NCBI GenBank assembly: GCA_937927515.1
Contig: CALBDO010000015.1
Coordinates: 1 to 64,000, forward strand
DNA length: 64,000 nt
DNA from: Candidatus Kapaibacterium sp.
GTDB lineage: Bacteria > Bacteroidota > Ignavibacteria > Kapaibacteriales > UBA2268
Direction: 5' to 3'
Made by a program: the position numbers and the translations under genes. Under the pieces are notes generated by a model that saw nothing but the letters and a program-made list of their open reading frames with translations, was not told the origin of the DNA and made no database searches. Positions 16,717 to 25,686 of the stretch are shown piece after piece (position 1 is the first letter of the stretch; the number at the start of each line of letters is the position of its first letter).

Positions 16717-17844
16717 ATGAAAAAAACAATCAAAATTATTTTGGTTGTCTTCTACCTTGCAGTAAACTCCTATATTTCCAGTTCGGCAAGCGATGTTGTT
16801 CCAAAAATTTTGCATACCATTGGCGCAAACCAAATAGCAAACATTGCTACCTATGAAATTATCCCAAAATTTAAGTTTCTCCTCGTGTCTATACCAGATT
16901 CAATCTGGGATGAATATGAATCCAAATATGATTCCAGCACAATCTATGCCCAAATCGAAAAGGAGCTTATCAACTCTTTTGATGAAAGACAAATCGAAGA
17001 GTACTACAAACTTGCTCAAAATTTGATGCAAGATTTCAATAATGACAACATTCCTCCTTTCGAGTATTTTCTGTCTATGATAAACTCGCTCGACACCTTA
17101 GTCGACTCTCTTTCCAAAATGCAATTGTTCCATTCAACACTCGATGAGACTTACGTACAACCTGAACATCAAAAAATCAACAGCATTTTGAATCCGCTCC
17201 TTCAGTTTTTCAAAATTGATACAAGTAACCTTAAAATCAGTTTTAAAAACGACTTTTTGGATTCATTGCTGGAAAAATACTTTTATCATCAACACAATGA
17301 AGAAGAGCATAAACAATCTGATACAAACGAGTACGAAAATACTGCCAACGAAAGTCTCTCTAAAGTTGATTTCAACAAGCTATTAAAGAACTGGGATGAA
17401 ATTTATAAAGTTTACAGCGAAAGTTTAAAAATATTGTTCGAATACTACGACAATTACATAAAACTCTTTACAGAACTAGAAAATTTGTTTAATAACTATT
17501 TGAAAGAGGATACTAAAACCCCCAACAAAAAACAGCTGGAATTCGAGAAGAGATTTCAGAAGAAATTAAAGGAATTAGAAAGAAAAAATAAAGAGCTTGA
17601 GAAAAAAATAAAGTCAAAATTAAAACAATTAGAGAAGAAGAAACAAAGCATATTAAACGGTACTATTATTAAATTACCAAATAAAACTCAAGTAGAAAAT
17701 TTAAAAAGATTATTAAAACAACACTATAAGTTTACTAATAGTTTAATAACGATGAAAAAGCGAATAGAATTTGAAATTATCGAGGATTTGCAGAAAAAAA
17801 ATTACATACAATCGGAAGTACCACAAAATCAAGAAATGAAATGA
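16717..17844 (+). CDS. Exported hypothetical protein with coiled coil
   Basis: 375 residues. Residues 1-24 form a signal peptide (cleavage near SSA). The N-terminal half (residues 30-160) is mixed helical with IPDSIWDEYESKYD and FDERQIEEYYKLAQN, faintly like DUF2059-type helices, which I would not press. Residues about 265-320 form a strongly charged coiled coil rich in Lys and Glu, with heptad-like spacing. The gene begins immediately after the mntP stop, and its own stop overlaps the next start as ATGA, so four genes (mntP to the LolD-like ATPase) are tightly packed. No function is assigned. Confidence 0.75.
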   Translation: MKKTIKIILVVFYLAVNSYISSSASDVVPKILHTIGANQIANIATYEIIPKFKFLLVSIPDSIWDEYESKYDSSTIYAQIEKELINSFDERQIEEYYKLAQNLMQDFNNDNIPPFEYFLSMINSLDTLVDSLSKMQLFHSTLDETYVQPEHQKINSILNPLLQFFKIDTSNLKISFKNDFLDSLLEKYFYHQHNEEEHKQSDTNEYENTANESLSKVDFNKLLKNWDEIYKVYSESLKILFEYYDNYIKLFTELENLFNNYLKEDTKTPNKKQLEFEKRFQKKLKELERKNKELEKKIKSKLKQLEKKKQSILNGTIIKLPNKTQVENLKRLLKQHYKFTNSLITMKKRIEFEIIEDLQKKNYIQSEVPQNQEMK

Positions 17845-19046
17845 AAAAAGACCCTGCAATGCAAATTCAAGACTATTGGGTATTTGGTGAATATGGAGGT
17901 GTAAACCCTTCTATCGAGGACGCCTCTACATTTACATTTTTATCAGCAGAAAAAATGCAAGAACTTTTTCAACACGAAGTCGAAGGTTGTTTTCTCTACT
18001 CGCGACATCTGAATCCAACGGTACACTACTTAGCTCAATCACTTGCTTTATTAGAAGATACAGAAAGTGCTCAAATTACTTCCTCTGGAATGGCTGCAAT
18101 AAGCTGTGCAGTTCTGCAAATTTGCTCCGCTGGCGATGAAATACTTTCCAGTCGCACTATTTATGGTGGTACATACGCCTTGTTCAAGAACTTTCTACCA
18201 AAGTTCAACATTAATACTACTTTCGTAAATTTTCTCGATTTGGAAGAGGTAAGAAATGCAATAACTCCCAGAACTAAAATACTTTACACCGAGGCGATAA
18301 GTAACCCATTGCTGGAAGTTGCAAATATTCCAGAGCTAAGCAAGATAGCAAAAGAGCACAATTTAACTTTAATTGTCGACAATACTTTCTCGCCAATGAT
18401 TCTCCAACCACACAAACTTGGAGCAGACATTGTCGTCCACAGTTTAACGAAATTTATCAATGGCGCAAGCGATTGTGTTGGCGGAGCAATCTGCGCCAAT
18501 CACGATTTTGTTGTAAATCTAAAAGATGTTCATTTTGGAGCTGCAATGCTCCTAGGCCCAACAATGGACTCAATACGCGCAGCAGGAATTTTAAAAAATC
18601 TTCGAACATTGCACATTAGAATTAAACAACACAGTAAAAATGCACAGTTTATTGCGGAAAAATTAACTGAAATGGGCTTTCGTGTTTTTTATCCGGGTTT
18701 GCCAAACCACCCACAACACGAATTGATGAAACAAATGATGAACTTGGATTACGGTTTCGGTGGTATGGTAACATTTGACTGTAAGACACCACAGACAGCC
18801 AATTCCTTAATGCTGAAGATGCAAGAGAACAAAGTTGGTTACTTTGCCGTAAGTTTAGGATTTTACAAAACCTTATTCAGTGCCCCTGGATTAAGTACTT
18901 CCAGCGAGATTTCGCCTGAAGAACAAGAGCGAATAGGTTTGTCCCCAGGTTTAGTTAGAATGTCTGTTGGATTGGATAATCATATCGAGGAAACCTGGGA
19001 AAGAATTCTAAAATCGATTAGAGAAGTTTGCCCAGAGAAAGCATGA
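17841..19046 (+). CDS. Cys/Met metabolism PLP-dependent enzyme (methionine gamma-lyase-like)
   Basis: A cytoplasmic fold-type I PLP enzyme of 401 residues from the trans-sulfuration family. Motifs: YSRHLNPTV near residue 53 (substrate and phosphate contacts from the partner subunit), SSGMAAI near residue 80, the VDNTFSP Asp near residue 180 that contacts the pyridine nitrogen, and the Schiff-base Lys in HSLTKFINGASD near residue 202. The C-terminal GLVRMSVGLDNHIEE is conserved. The family includes cystathionine beta/gamma-lyases, cystathionine gamma-synthase and methionine gamma-lyase; the sequence alone does not settle which. It overlaps both neighbours by 4 bases. Confidence 0.88.
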   Translation: MKKDPAMQIQDYWVFGEYGGVNPSIEDASTFTFLSAEKMQELFQHEVEGCFLYSRHLNPTVHYLAQSLALLEDTESAQITSSGMAAISCAVLQICSAGDEILSSRTIYGGTYALFKNFLPKFNINTTFVNFLDLEEVRNAITPRTKILYTEAISNPLLEVANIPELSKIAKEHNLTLIVDNTFSPMILQPHKLGADIVVHSLTKFINGASDCVGGAICANHDFVVNLKDVHFGAAMLLGPTMDSIRAAGILKNLRTLHIRIKQHSKNAQFIAEKLTEMGFRVFYPGLPNHPQHELMKQMMNLDYGFGGMVTFDCKTPQTANSLMLKMQENKVGYFAVSLGFYKTLFSAPGLSTSSEISPEEQERIGLSPGLVRMSVGLDNHIEETWERILKSIREVCPEKA

Positions 19047-19750
19047 GTAACATAATAATTGAAGCAAAAGGTATCAAAAAAACCTATAAAAGCGATAAAA
19101 AAGAGAAAGTGGAGGTTTTAAAAGGTGTGGACATTGCAATCGAAAAAGGGGAGCTTTTATGTATTATGGGTCCTTCGGGTGTTGGAAAAACAACCTTGCT
19201 CTACATTTTAAGCACTCTTGAACTTCCCGACCAAGGAAAAGTATTGTATAATCTCAATGGCGAAATATTTGAAGTCCAGAAAAAAAGTAATGATGAACTT
19301 GCTTTACTTAGAAATAAAAAGATAGGTTTTGTTTTCCAATTTCACCACTTATTGCCAGAATTCTCCGCCATAGAAAATGTTGCACTGCCATTGTTAATTG
19401 GCGGGATAAATGAAAAGGAAGCAAAGATAAAGGCAAAGAAGTTGCTCACCGATTTAGAACTCGGACATAGACTGGATAGCAGAGCTTCGGAACTATCGGG
19501 TGGCGAGCAACAACGAGTAGCAATTGCAAGAGCTATCATAAATAATCCCGACGTTGTCTTTGCCGACGAACCAACTGGTAATCTGGACACAAACTCTACA
19601 AAGAATGTATTAGAACTTATTATTAATTTGCAAAAGCAGCTTGGAATTACATTCGTAATAGCAACCCATAGCAACGAAGTTGCAAGCATAGCCGACCGTA
19701 TAGCCCATATGATTGATGGAAAAATAGTTGAAATTAAACGAAAAAGTTAA
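19043..19750 (+). CDS. ABC transporter ATP-binding protein, LolD/MacB type
   Basis: 235 residues from the ATG at 19043, overlapping the PLP-enzyme stop as ATGA. Walker A is GPSGVGKTT near residue 43, the Q-loop is FQFHHLLPEF, the signature LSGGEQQR starts at residue 151, and Walker B is VVFADEPTGNLD. The FHHLLPEFSAIENVALP segment and the ADEPTGNLD end place it with the LolD/MacB/FtsE group that energises lipoprotein release or export. No LolC/E-like permease is next to it, so its partner must be encoded elsewhere. Confidence 0.88.
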   Translation: MSNIIIEAKGIKKTYKSDKKEKVEVLKGVDIAIEKGELLCIMGPSGVGKTTLLYILSTLELPDQGKVLYNLNGEIFEVQKKSNDELALLRNKKIGFVFQFHHLLPEFSAIENVALPLLIGGINEKEAKIKAKKLLTDLELGHRLDSRASELSGGEQQRVAIARAIINNPDVVFADEPTGNLDTNSTKNVLELIINLQKQLGITFVIATHSNEVASIADRIAHMIDGKIVEIKRKS

Positions 19751-19796
19751 GTCTATTTTTTTGCTTGTACGCTTTAAAATAATTTAACAAGTAAAT

Positions 19797-20966
19797 ATGC
19801 CTAAAAAAAGAATTCTGTTAATTTTGCACAGGATACCATTTCCTGTAATTGGAGGAGACAATATAACAAACTCAAACATTATTAAAATTCTCAATAAACA
19901 CTACGATTTGGATGTTGTTATAATTACATACGAGAGATATCATCCAAATTCTGAAGAATTTTTAAAACTCCATACAAATTCTTATAAAATTTTTCATCTT
20001 TCTAAATGGCGCTTTATGCTGAATGGATTGAAAACATTTATAAACCTCCGACCATTCCAAATAAACTTGTTTTATACAAAGGAAGTACAAAAGTTCATTG
20101 ATGCTAATATATTGAAATATGATATATTGTTTGCTGGGATTGTTCGTACAGCAAAATATGTGAGCAAATTTAATATTCCAAAAATTCTTTTCATGGGGGA
20201 TAGCTTAGGCTTGAATTATAAATACTCGCATAGGAAAACTTGCTCGTGGTTTTGGAAAATATATTATTTGTGTGAATACCCATTAATCTTGAAATATGAA
20301 AAGAAAATGATAGACAATTTCGATATTACAATTATGTTCAATAAGCGTGAAATTGATTATTTTAATTCTTCTAAAATTATACAAATACCCCAAGCTGTTA
20401 ATGAACAACTCTTTGAGTACGAAAAGGTTGATACCAAATACAAAAATTTTATCTCATACTTTGGTAAAATGAACTATAGGCCAAATGTTGATGCAGTACT
20501 TTGGTTTGTAGAGCAAGTCTTGCCACATATACCCAAAGAGCTGAATTTTCAAATCATCGGAGCAAATCCCGTAAAGGAGCTAATAGATTTGGCAAAGGAT
20601 AATCCCAGAGTTTTTGTCCGAGGCTATCTCGAAGACCCATACTTGCTTTTAAAATCAAGCCTTTGCATTGTGGCTCCAATGCAAACAGGTGGTGGGATAC
20701 AAAATAAAATTCTGGAATCAATGGCATTGGCCACGATTGTTATTACAACACCTTACGCTGCATTTCCAATAGCAAGGGAAGAAGATAATGTCTTATTAAT
20801 TGCAAATGAAGCAAGAGAATGGATAGAAAAGATTAACCAACTTTATATGTATCCCGAAAAGTTTAACCATATAAAAGAAAATGCGAGGAATTATATAAAA
20901 AACAATTTTACGTTAGAAAAATTTGAAAAAACTTTGCTTAAAGCAATAAATAATCTTGTAACTTAA
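19797..20966 (+). CDS. Glycosyltransferase, GT-B fold (GT1/GT4-like)
   Basis: 389 residues. The N-terminal Rossmann domain starts with RILLILHRIPFPVIGGDNI, the glycine-rich acceptor loop of GT4-type enzymes. The C-terminal donor domain has ISYFGKMNYRPNVDAVLWF near residue 219, FQIIGANP near residue 252, then the nucleotide-sugar region CIVAPMQTGGGIQNKILESMA near residue 293 with the conserved Glu. It probably transfers a sugar in surface polysaccharide or glycolipid synthesis. Donor and acceptor are unknown. It is 46 bases after the LolD-like gene and is not near any other polysaccharide gene. Confidence 0.87.
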   Translation: MPKKRILLILHRIPFPVIGGDNITNSNIIKILNKHYDLDVVIITYERYHPNSEEFLKLHTNSYKIFHLSKWRFMLNGLKTFINLRPFQINLFYTKEVQKFIDANILKYDILFAGIVRTAKYVSKFNIPKILFMGDSLGLNYKYSHRKTCSWFWKIYYLCEYPLILKYEKKMIDNFDITIMFNKREIDYFNSSKIIQIPQAVNEQLFEYEKVDTKYKNFISYFGKMNYRPNVDAVLWFVEQVLPHIPKELNFQIIGANPVKELIDLAKDNPRVFVRGYLEDPYLLLKSSLCIVAPMQTGGGIQNKILESMALATIVITTPYAAFPIAREEDNVLLIANEAREWIEKINQLYMYPEKFNHIKENARNYIKNNFTLEKFEKTLLKAINNLVT

Positions 20967-21012
20967 AATTATCTGAAAAAAGATTTTTGTACAAAATTTT
21001 TTGTTATAGTAC

Positions 21013-21040
21013 TTTGCATTTGTTTTTTTTACTAATTTTG
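21013..21040 (+). promoter_or_regulatory. Bacteroidota-type promoter before the S1-domain gene
   Basis: TTTG at 21013-21016 and TAATTTTG at 21033-21040 with a 16-base spacer. The start codon is 52 bases downstream, leaving room for a leader. Confidence 0.55.
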
Positions 21041-21092
21041 CATTTTATATTTAAATCAATGTAACAAAAGGATATTACAATTAGGTGAAAAA

Positions 21093-22556
21093 ATGAACGA
21101 GAACATTCCAATCGCTTCGCAAACAGAAAACCAAAATCCAAACGATGCGCCAAACTTACAAATCGGCTCAACATTCAATGCAGAAACTCAAAATGCAACC
21201 GAACAACAACCCGTACAGCAAGCAGATGCTTCCCAAAGCAATGAACCTACATCTGATACCTCGAATGTTGAAATGACCTCAATGACCGAGCAAACAACAA
21301 TTCCATCGTCGCAAGAGACCGAAAAACTAACTGAAATGGAGCAACAAAGTCGACGAAGTAAACGAGCTCGACTAATGCAGGCTTTTGCAGAGGTTAAATC
21401 CGCATATCAAGAAAACCGAGCTATCGAAGTCAATGTCTACAGCCGCGTACGTGGTGGACTACGAGTATTTTACAAAGAAGCACCTTTGTTTTTGCCTGCA
21501 TCCCATTTCCATCTGAAAAAATCACCAACCGACGAAGAACTTCTGGAAGTTGTCGGCAAAAACATATTGGTAAAAATTCACGAAATTCAAGAGTACGACG
21601 AAGGAAGTATGGCTGTTATAGTTAGCCGAAAAAAACTACTTGAGGATGAATTTTGGGAGAACATAAAAGTTGGTCAAAAAGTACAAGGGAAAATAAGCTC
21701 CATTGCTAGTTTCGGAGTTTTCATAGATTTAGAAGGTGCCGAAGGTTTAATCCACGTATCACGATTGGCACCTTATAGAATAGAAAATTTGAAAGAGCAT
21801 TTCAAAATTGGCGACACGCTCGAAGCAATAGTCATAGAAGTCGATAAAGCTAACAAAAAAATTGGATTAAGTCGTAAAGAATTGGTCGACACAACAAAGT
21901 GGCCTGCAACAGAGGAAAAATATGGTGTTGGTACTCGCCATAAAGGTATCGTTCGTAGAATTCTTGACTTTGGCGCATTCATTGAATTAGAACCTCTTGT
22001 AGAAGGTTTACTAAGAACTTCAGAAATATCATGGACAAGACGATTACGCCGACCAAACGAAGTTTTAAAGACTGGGGACACAGTGGATGTAATTGTTACT
22101 GCATTCAACCAGGAGAAGAAAACCATTTCTCTTAGTATGAAGCGATTGCAAGAGAGTCCTTGGCCAAATCTTCACGAAAAATACCCCATCGGCTCGGTTT
22201 ACGAAGGAAAAGTTTTGCAAGTCGTCCCTCAAGGTTGTGTCGTCTCGCTAACACCCGAGCTCGATGGCTTCCTTCCAAGAAGCAAAATGAGAAAGATTTT
22301 AAGAGGGAACAAAATTCCATTGAAGCAAGGAGATAAGATTAAAGTCTCGATTGCTGAAATCGTTCCCGAAGAGGAGTCTGTAATTCTTGGACTGGTCGAT
22401 GAAGAAGAGGAGGCAAATCCAAAAATTCAAAGCAATCCCAAAAAGCAAGTCCCTCAGAAGACCTATGAAACTAAACCATTGAGTTCTGGAATATCGATAA
22501 TGGATATGCTTTCCGACGAAGAAAGAGAAAACTTACTGAAAACTCTAAAAAAATAA
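21093..22556 (+). CDS. S1 RNA-binding domain protein (ribosomal protein S1-like)
   Basis: 487 residues. Residues 1-95 are low-complexity, rich in Gln, Asn, Thr and Glu, and likely disordered. Four S1 (OB-fold) domains follow: a divergent one at about 108-175, then about 190-260 (GKISSIASFGVFIDLEGAEGLIH), about 275-350 (GIVRRILDFGAFIELE) and about 360-440 (GKVLQVVPQGCVVSLTPELDGF). S1 proteins bring mRNA to the 30S subunit and are important where leaders lack strong ribosome sites. Classic Bacteroidota S1 is longer with about six domains, so this may be the lineage's S1 or an additional paralogue. It has its own promoter and stands alone. Confidence 0.85.
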   Translation: MNENIPIASQTENQNPNDAPNLQIGSTFNAETQNATEQQPVQQADASQSNEPTSDTSNVEMTSMTEQTTIPSSQETEKLTEMEQQSRRSKRARLMQAFAEVKSAYQENRAIEVNVYSRVRGGLRVFYKEAPLFLPASHFHLKKSPTDEELLEVVGKNILVKIHEIQEYDEGSMAVIVSRKKLLEDEFWENIKVGQKVQGKISSIASFGVFIDLEGAEGLIHVSRLAPYRIENLKEHFKIGDTLEAIVIEVDKANKKIGLSRKELVDTTKWPATEEKYGVGTRHKGIVRRILDFGAFIELEPLVEGLLRTSEISWTRRLRRPNEVLKTGDTVDVIVTAFNQEKKTISLSMKRLQESPWPNLHEKYPIGSVYEGKVLQVVPQGCVVSLTPELDGFLPRSKMRKILRGNKIPLKQGDKIKVSIAEIVPEEESVILGLVDEEEEANPKIQSNPKKQVPQKTYETKPLSSGISIMDMLSDEERENLLKTLKK

Positions 22557-22726
22557 ATACGTTGGGTCCCGACTCTTGGTTTCTTAAAAGGATGTAGATA
22601 AGATTTCAATTATTCATTGAATGCAATGGATTAATCATTTTGAAGTAGATTTCAATTAATCAATACATTCTAAAGCTACCAGTTATAATGAATCATTTAT
22701 GGGAGAAAAATTTTAAATTCAAAAGG

Positions 22727-23497
22727 TCAAACTTTTTCCAAAAGTTTCTTCTTTATCCAACCGACATTACCATTAGCTAAACGAATCTTGAACCATTCTC
22801 CAATTTCATCAAGAATTTGAACCTTGGTGCCTTGGTGCAAAATGAACAAATCGGTCGAAGTATCCTCAGGCGAGCTTTTAATATATGCATTCTCAGCAAA
22901 AATTATTGCTAAATTATGATTTTGTTCGTAGTTGTAACGAGTTAATCCGAAGGTAGTTGAAAAAATGAAAATAATTGCAAATAACAAACCAGCAAAAAAT
23001 GAGATTTTGCGAATCAATACAGAGAAATTAAGAAGGAACACAATAAGAAGTGCAGAAGCAATCCAAATCGATACGACTGCAAGAATAGCCCATTGACCGG
23101 ATGATAAACTATCCCTAATGTCTTCCCAGATTTGTTTAAGAAAAAATTTTGGCGCTTCTTGGATTTTATCTACATTATGAAGATTTGCAATTTGTAGATT
23201 AAACTTTATGTCTTCATCGAAAGGGTCTAAAATTCTTGCCCGTTCGTAGAATAAAATGCTTTTATGATACTCTCCCAATCGAAAATATACATTACCTAAA
23301 TTGTACAGTAGTTCTTTACTAATATATCCATTATTAAGAATTTTTTCATAAAGCACAGCTGCTTGGGTATATTCACCACGAATGTAATGCTGATTTGCCT
23401 TTTGAAAAAGCTCATTAAGATTCTCTCCTACAGCGTAGAAAGTAGAATTCAAAAATATTCCAAGAACTATGGTTATATGGAAAGCAAAGTTTTTCAT
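22727..23497 (-). CDS. batE: BatE-like TPR and SH3 domain membrane protein
   Basis: 256 residues. A signal peptide (1-24) leads into TPR helices at about 28-105 (LFQKANQHYIRGEYTQAAVLYEKIL then LLYNLGNVYFRLGEYHKSILFYERA). Two membrane helices lie at about 133-180. The C-terminus, residues 190-256, is a bacterial SH3 fold ending NGNVGWIKKKLLEKV. This order, TPR, membrane, SH3, is that of BatE in the Bacteroides aerotolerance operon. Its start overlaps the batD stop by 4 bases. Bat proteins are thought to form an envelope complex with the MoxR ATPase, which is encoded 13 kb away. Confidence 0.88.
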   Translation of the reverse strand: MKNFAFHITIVLGIFLNSTFYAVGENLNELFQKANQHYIRGEYTQAAVLYEKILNNGYISKELLYNLGNVYFRLGEYHKSILFYERARILDPFDEDIKFNLQIANLHNVDKIQEAPKFFLKQIWEDIRDSLSSGQWAILAVVSIWIASALLIVFLLNFSVLIRKISFFAGLLFAIIFIFSTTFGLTRYNYEQNHNLAIIFAENAYIKSSPEDTSTDLFILHQGTKVQILDEIGEWFKIRLANGNVGWIKKKLLEKV

Positions 23498-25359
23498 AAT
23501 AATTTCTCACTCAATTTGGACAAGACATCCACAGATAGAATGTAAGTAGATTCAATTGGTTGATTGTCGAGACTAGGAGAGTATCTAACTTCTTCGCATT
23601 TGTTTATTAATTCGATAAACTGATTTACTAAGTGCTCATCCTCGACTTTTGCAAGTAACTTTTCGCGGATATTATCCTTTGTTAGCTCTGTTGGCTTGAT
23701 ATTCAGTTTATGCGCTACAAAAGTCCATAGAGCACGAGCAGTTTCTTCATAAAATTTATCTTTCAGACCTGAAGCGACAAGTTTCTTGGCATTTTTCAAA
23801 TACTTTTGGGCTATCTTTGTAGCTCGCATTTGCTTCATCAAAACGATATTACCTTCTATTTTCTCTTTACGCTTGACCAAAATCAGAGCTAGTATCCAAA
23901 ACCCAATTGGCAGAAAACTCGCAAGCCAAAATACTGGAGTCGCAATAAAACTATCGCCTCGACTAATAAATTTACCAGATTGGGTTTTAATATAACGAAT
24001 ATCTTTACCTAAATACTGTACCTCCTCTTTCTTGATATTAGCGATAAGAGATTGTTGAGAAGCAACTGTACCTTTTTCAACATTTAGCATAAATGCCTCG
24101 GAAGTCAAAGTAACATACTCTTTCCTATCCAAATTGAAATAGGAAAACTTTATCGGCTCTATTTTGAACTGTCCGGGATTTTTAGGAACAAGGTAATACT
24201 CGAATGTGACATTCCCAGAAATTCCAGAGGTAGTCACATTCGTATTATCTACGACTTTAGGCTCGTAGGAGTCTATGTCTGCTGGCAAATTAAGTTGAAA
24301 AGGTTCGAGTAGTTTTAAATTTCCCTTACCAGTTATCTGAACTTTCAAAGTTGCAACCTCGCCAACTTTAACGCTTGTTTTATCCAACCAAGCTTTCATT
24401 TGCATAGAGCCTACACCACCGCGAAACTCTGCAGGTTCCGGTGTTGGCAAGGGCAGCACTTTTACGGTCGAGGGTTTAGAGCGTACTGTGAATGGGAAAT
24501 CTTTGTACCGCGTTGAAAAGAATGGGTCGCTGAAAAAGGGGTCATCAAACAACATATCGAATGGGTCCCGGTATTTTCTTTTCTGTGGCTGTTGTCGCAC
24601 CAACAATCGTACTATAAATTCAATTTCCATTGGGTCGATGGTTAAATTACCCTTCTGTTGTGGTATTAGAACCACTTGTTTTAAATCTGCTACTTTAAAT
24701 GGAATACCATTAATGACCTCCGTAGTAAATTTTAACTCTTTGATACCAAAATCTTGGGTCCAAAAGCCATTGAAACTTGGCATCTTAGGCAAATTAATGT
24801 TTACAATGTTTAAGTCTGGGTGAACATAAAGTTTATATGTAGCCACGATTGTTTCTCCAACATAGGCTTGGCTTTTGTCGACGAACAATCTAATGAAAAG
24901 ATTATTACGAATTATCTCATCTGCTTGCTGAGAAAGCGTTTTTTCATCACTTGTAGCAGGACTTTGCTGCTTCGGTTGTTGTCCCATTGCTTTCGTAACC
25001 TTTATAGTAAGCGAGTTCGAAGAAAGCACATTACCATCCACAGTAATCTTGGCAGGCTCTATGTTGAAAGTACCCTCGACGTCAGCAAGTAAGATATAAA
25101 TGAATGACATTGAACTAGATATTTGACCATTAATAATTTGAGTGCTCATCGAACGGCTTGGACCGGCAAGGACAGTAAAGCCTTTGAAGGACGGTGGCTG
25201 GAAATTTTTCCCATTCGTAGAATTTAAAGTAAATGTAATTTGTATTTGGTCCCCAACACTAACTTCTGTGTTGGAGGCAGTTGCGGTAAATTTATACTCT
25301 GCAGAGGCAATTAAAATGTTAATTAAAATGAAAGCTAAACCCGATAATATAAATCTCAT
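23494..25359 (-). CDS. batD: BatD family protein
   Basis: 621 residues. The signal peptide ends near residue 20 (IASA then EYKF). The periplasmic part, residues 20-450, is made of repeated beta-sandwich domains; each starts with a segment such as VSVGDQIQITFTL, QAYVGETIVATYKL and VKVGEVATLKVQI. A membrane helix lies at about residues 480-500, and the cytoplasmic C-terminus (510-621) is helical, matching the DUF4381-like end found in BatD. BatD is implicated in oxygen tolerance in Bacteroidota. It is the first gene of a two-gene unit with batE. Confidence 0.9.
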   Translation of the reverse strand: MRFILSGLAFILINILIASAEYKFTATASNTEVSVGDQIQITFTLNSTNGKNFQPPSFKGFTVLAGPSRSMSTQIINGQISSSMSFIYILLADVEGTFNIEPAKITVDGNVLSSNSLTIKVTKAMGQQPKQQSPATSDEKTLSQQADEIIRNNLFIRLFVDKSQAYVGETIVATYKLYVHPDLNIVNINLPKMPSFNGFWTQDFGIKELKFTTEVINGIPFKVADLKQVVLIPQQKGNLTIDPMEIEFIVRLLVRQQPQKRKYRDPFDMLFDDPFFSDPFFSTRYKDFPFTVRSKPSTVKVLPLPTPEPAEFRGGVGSMQMKAWLDKTSVKVGEVATLKVQITGKGNLKLLEPFQLNLPADIDSYEPKVVDNTNVTTSGISGNVTFEYYLVPKNPGQFKIEPIKFSYFNLDRKEYVTLTSEAFMLNVEKGTVASQQSLIANIKKEEVQYLGKDIRYIKTQSGKFISRGDSFIATPVFWLASFLPIGFWILALILVKRKEKIEGNIVLMKQMRATKIAQKYLKNAKKLVASGLKDKFYEETARALWTFVAHKLNIKPTELTKDNIREKLLAKVEDEHLVNQFIELINKCEEVRYSPSLDNQPIESTYILSVDVLSKLSEKLL

Positions 25360-25450
25360 AGCCCAACTAAAAAATTCATTGATTATAGAAGAAAAAAAAT
25401 GAAAAAAATTTTTTTATTTCACAAAAATTTCACAATTTTGTATTTCAATT

Positions 25451-25526
25451 GGGCTCTTAGCTCAGCTTGGTTTAGAGCGCTTCCTTGACGCGGAAGAGGT
25501 CACAGGTTCGAATCCTGTAGAGCCCA
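25451..25526 (+). tRNA. tRNA-Val (anticodon GAC)
   Basis: 76 bases. Acceptor GGGCTCT pairs with AGAGCCC and the discriminator is A. The anticodon stem CTTCC/GGAAG encloses TTGACGC, giving GAC, which reads GUC and GUU. The T arm is CACAGGTTCGAATCCTGTG-like with GGTTCGAATCC. The 3' CCA is not encoded. It lies divergently between batD and the minus-strand protease gene. Confidence 0.96.
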
Positions 25527-25636
25527 CAAATTATTCATTTAAGCAACCTTACCTCAAAATTAATATTAGTATTTGGGCAAGCAAATTTACAACTAAATAT
25601 TCATCTTTCGTTTGGAATTTGAAGGTTAAAAATCAT

Positions 25637-25666
25637 TGGGGTGGAGACCCACCCCATCTTTTTTCC
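25637..25666 (+). terminator. Terminator between tRNA-Val and the S41 protease gene
   Basis: TGGGGTGG (25637-25644) pairs with CCACCCCA (25649-25656) around AGAC, followed by a T-rich run. On the minus strand the stem is also followed by a shorter T run, so it may serve the protease gene that ends at 25687 as well. Confidence 0.85.
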
Positions 25667-25686
25667 TTTAATTTTTCTCACCTCTT

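Noticed and set aside
22601-22658. Direct repeat of AGATTTCAATTA in the gap after the S1 gene
   Set aside because: Two short AT-rich copies only, with no link to an element; likely chance.
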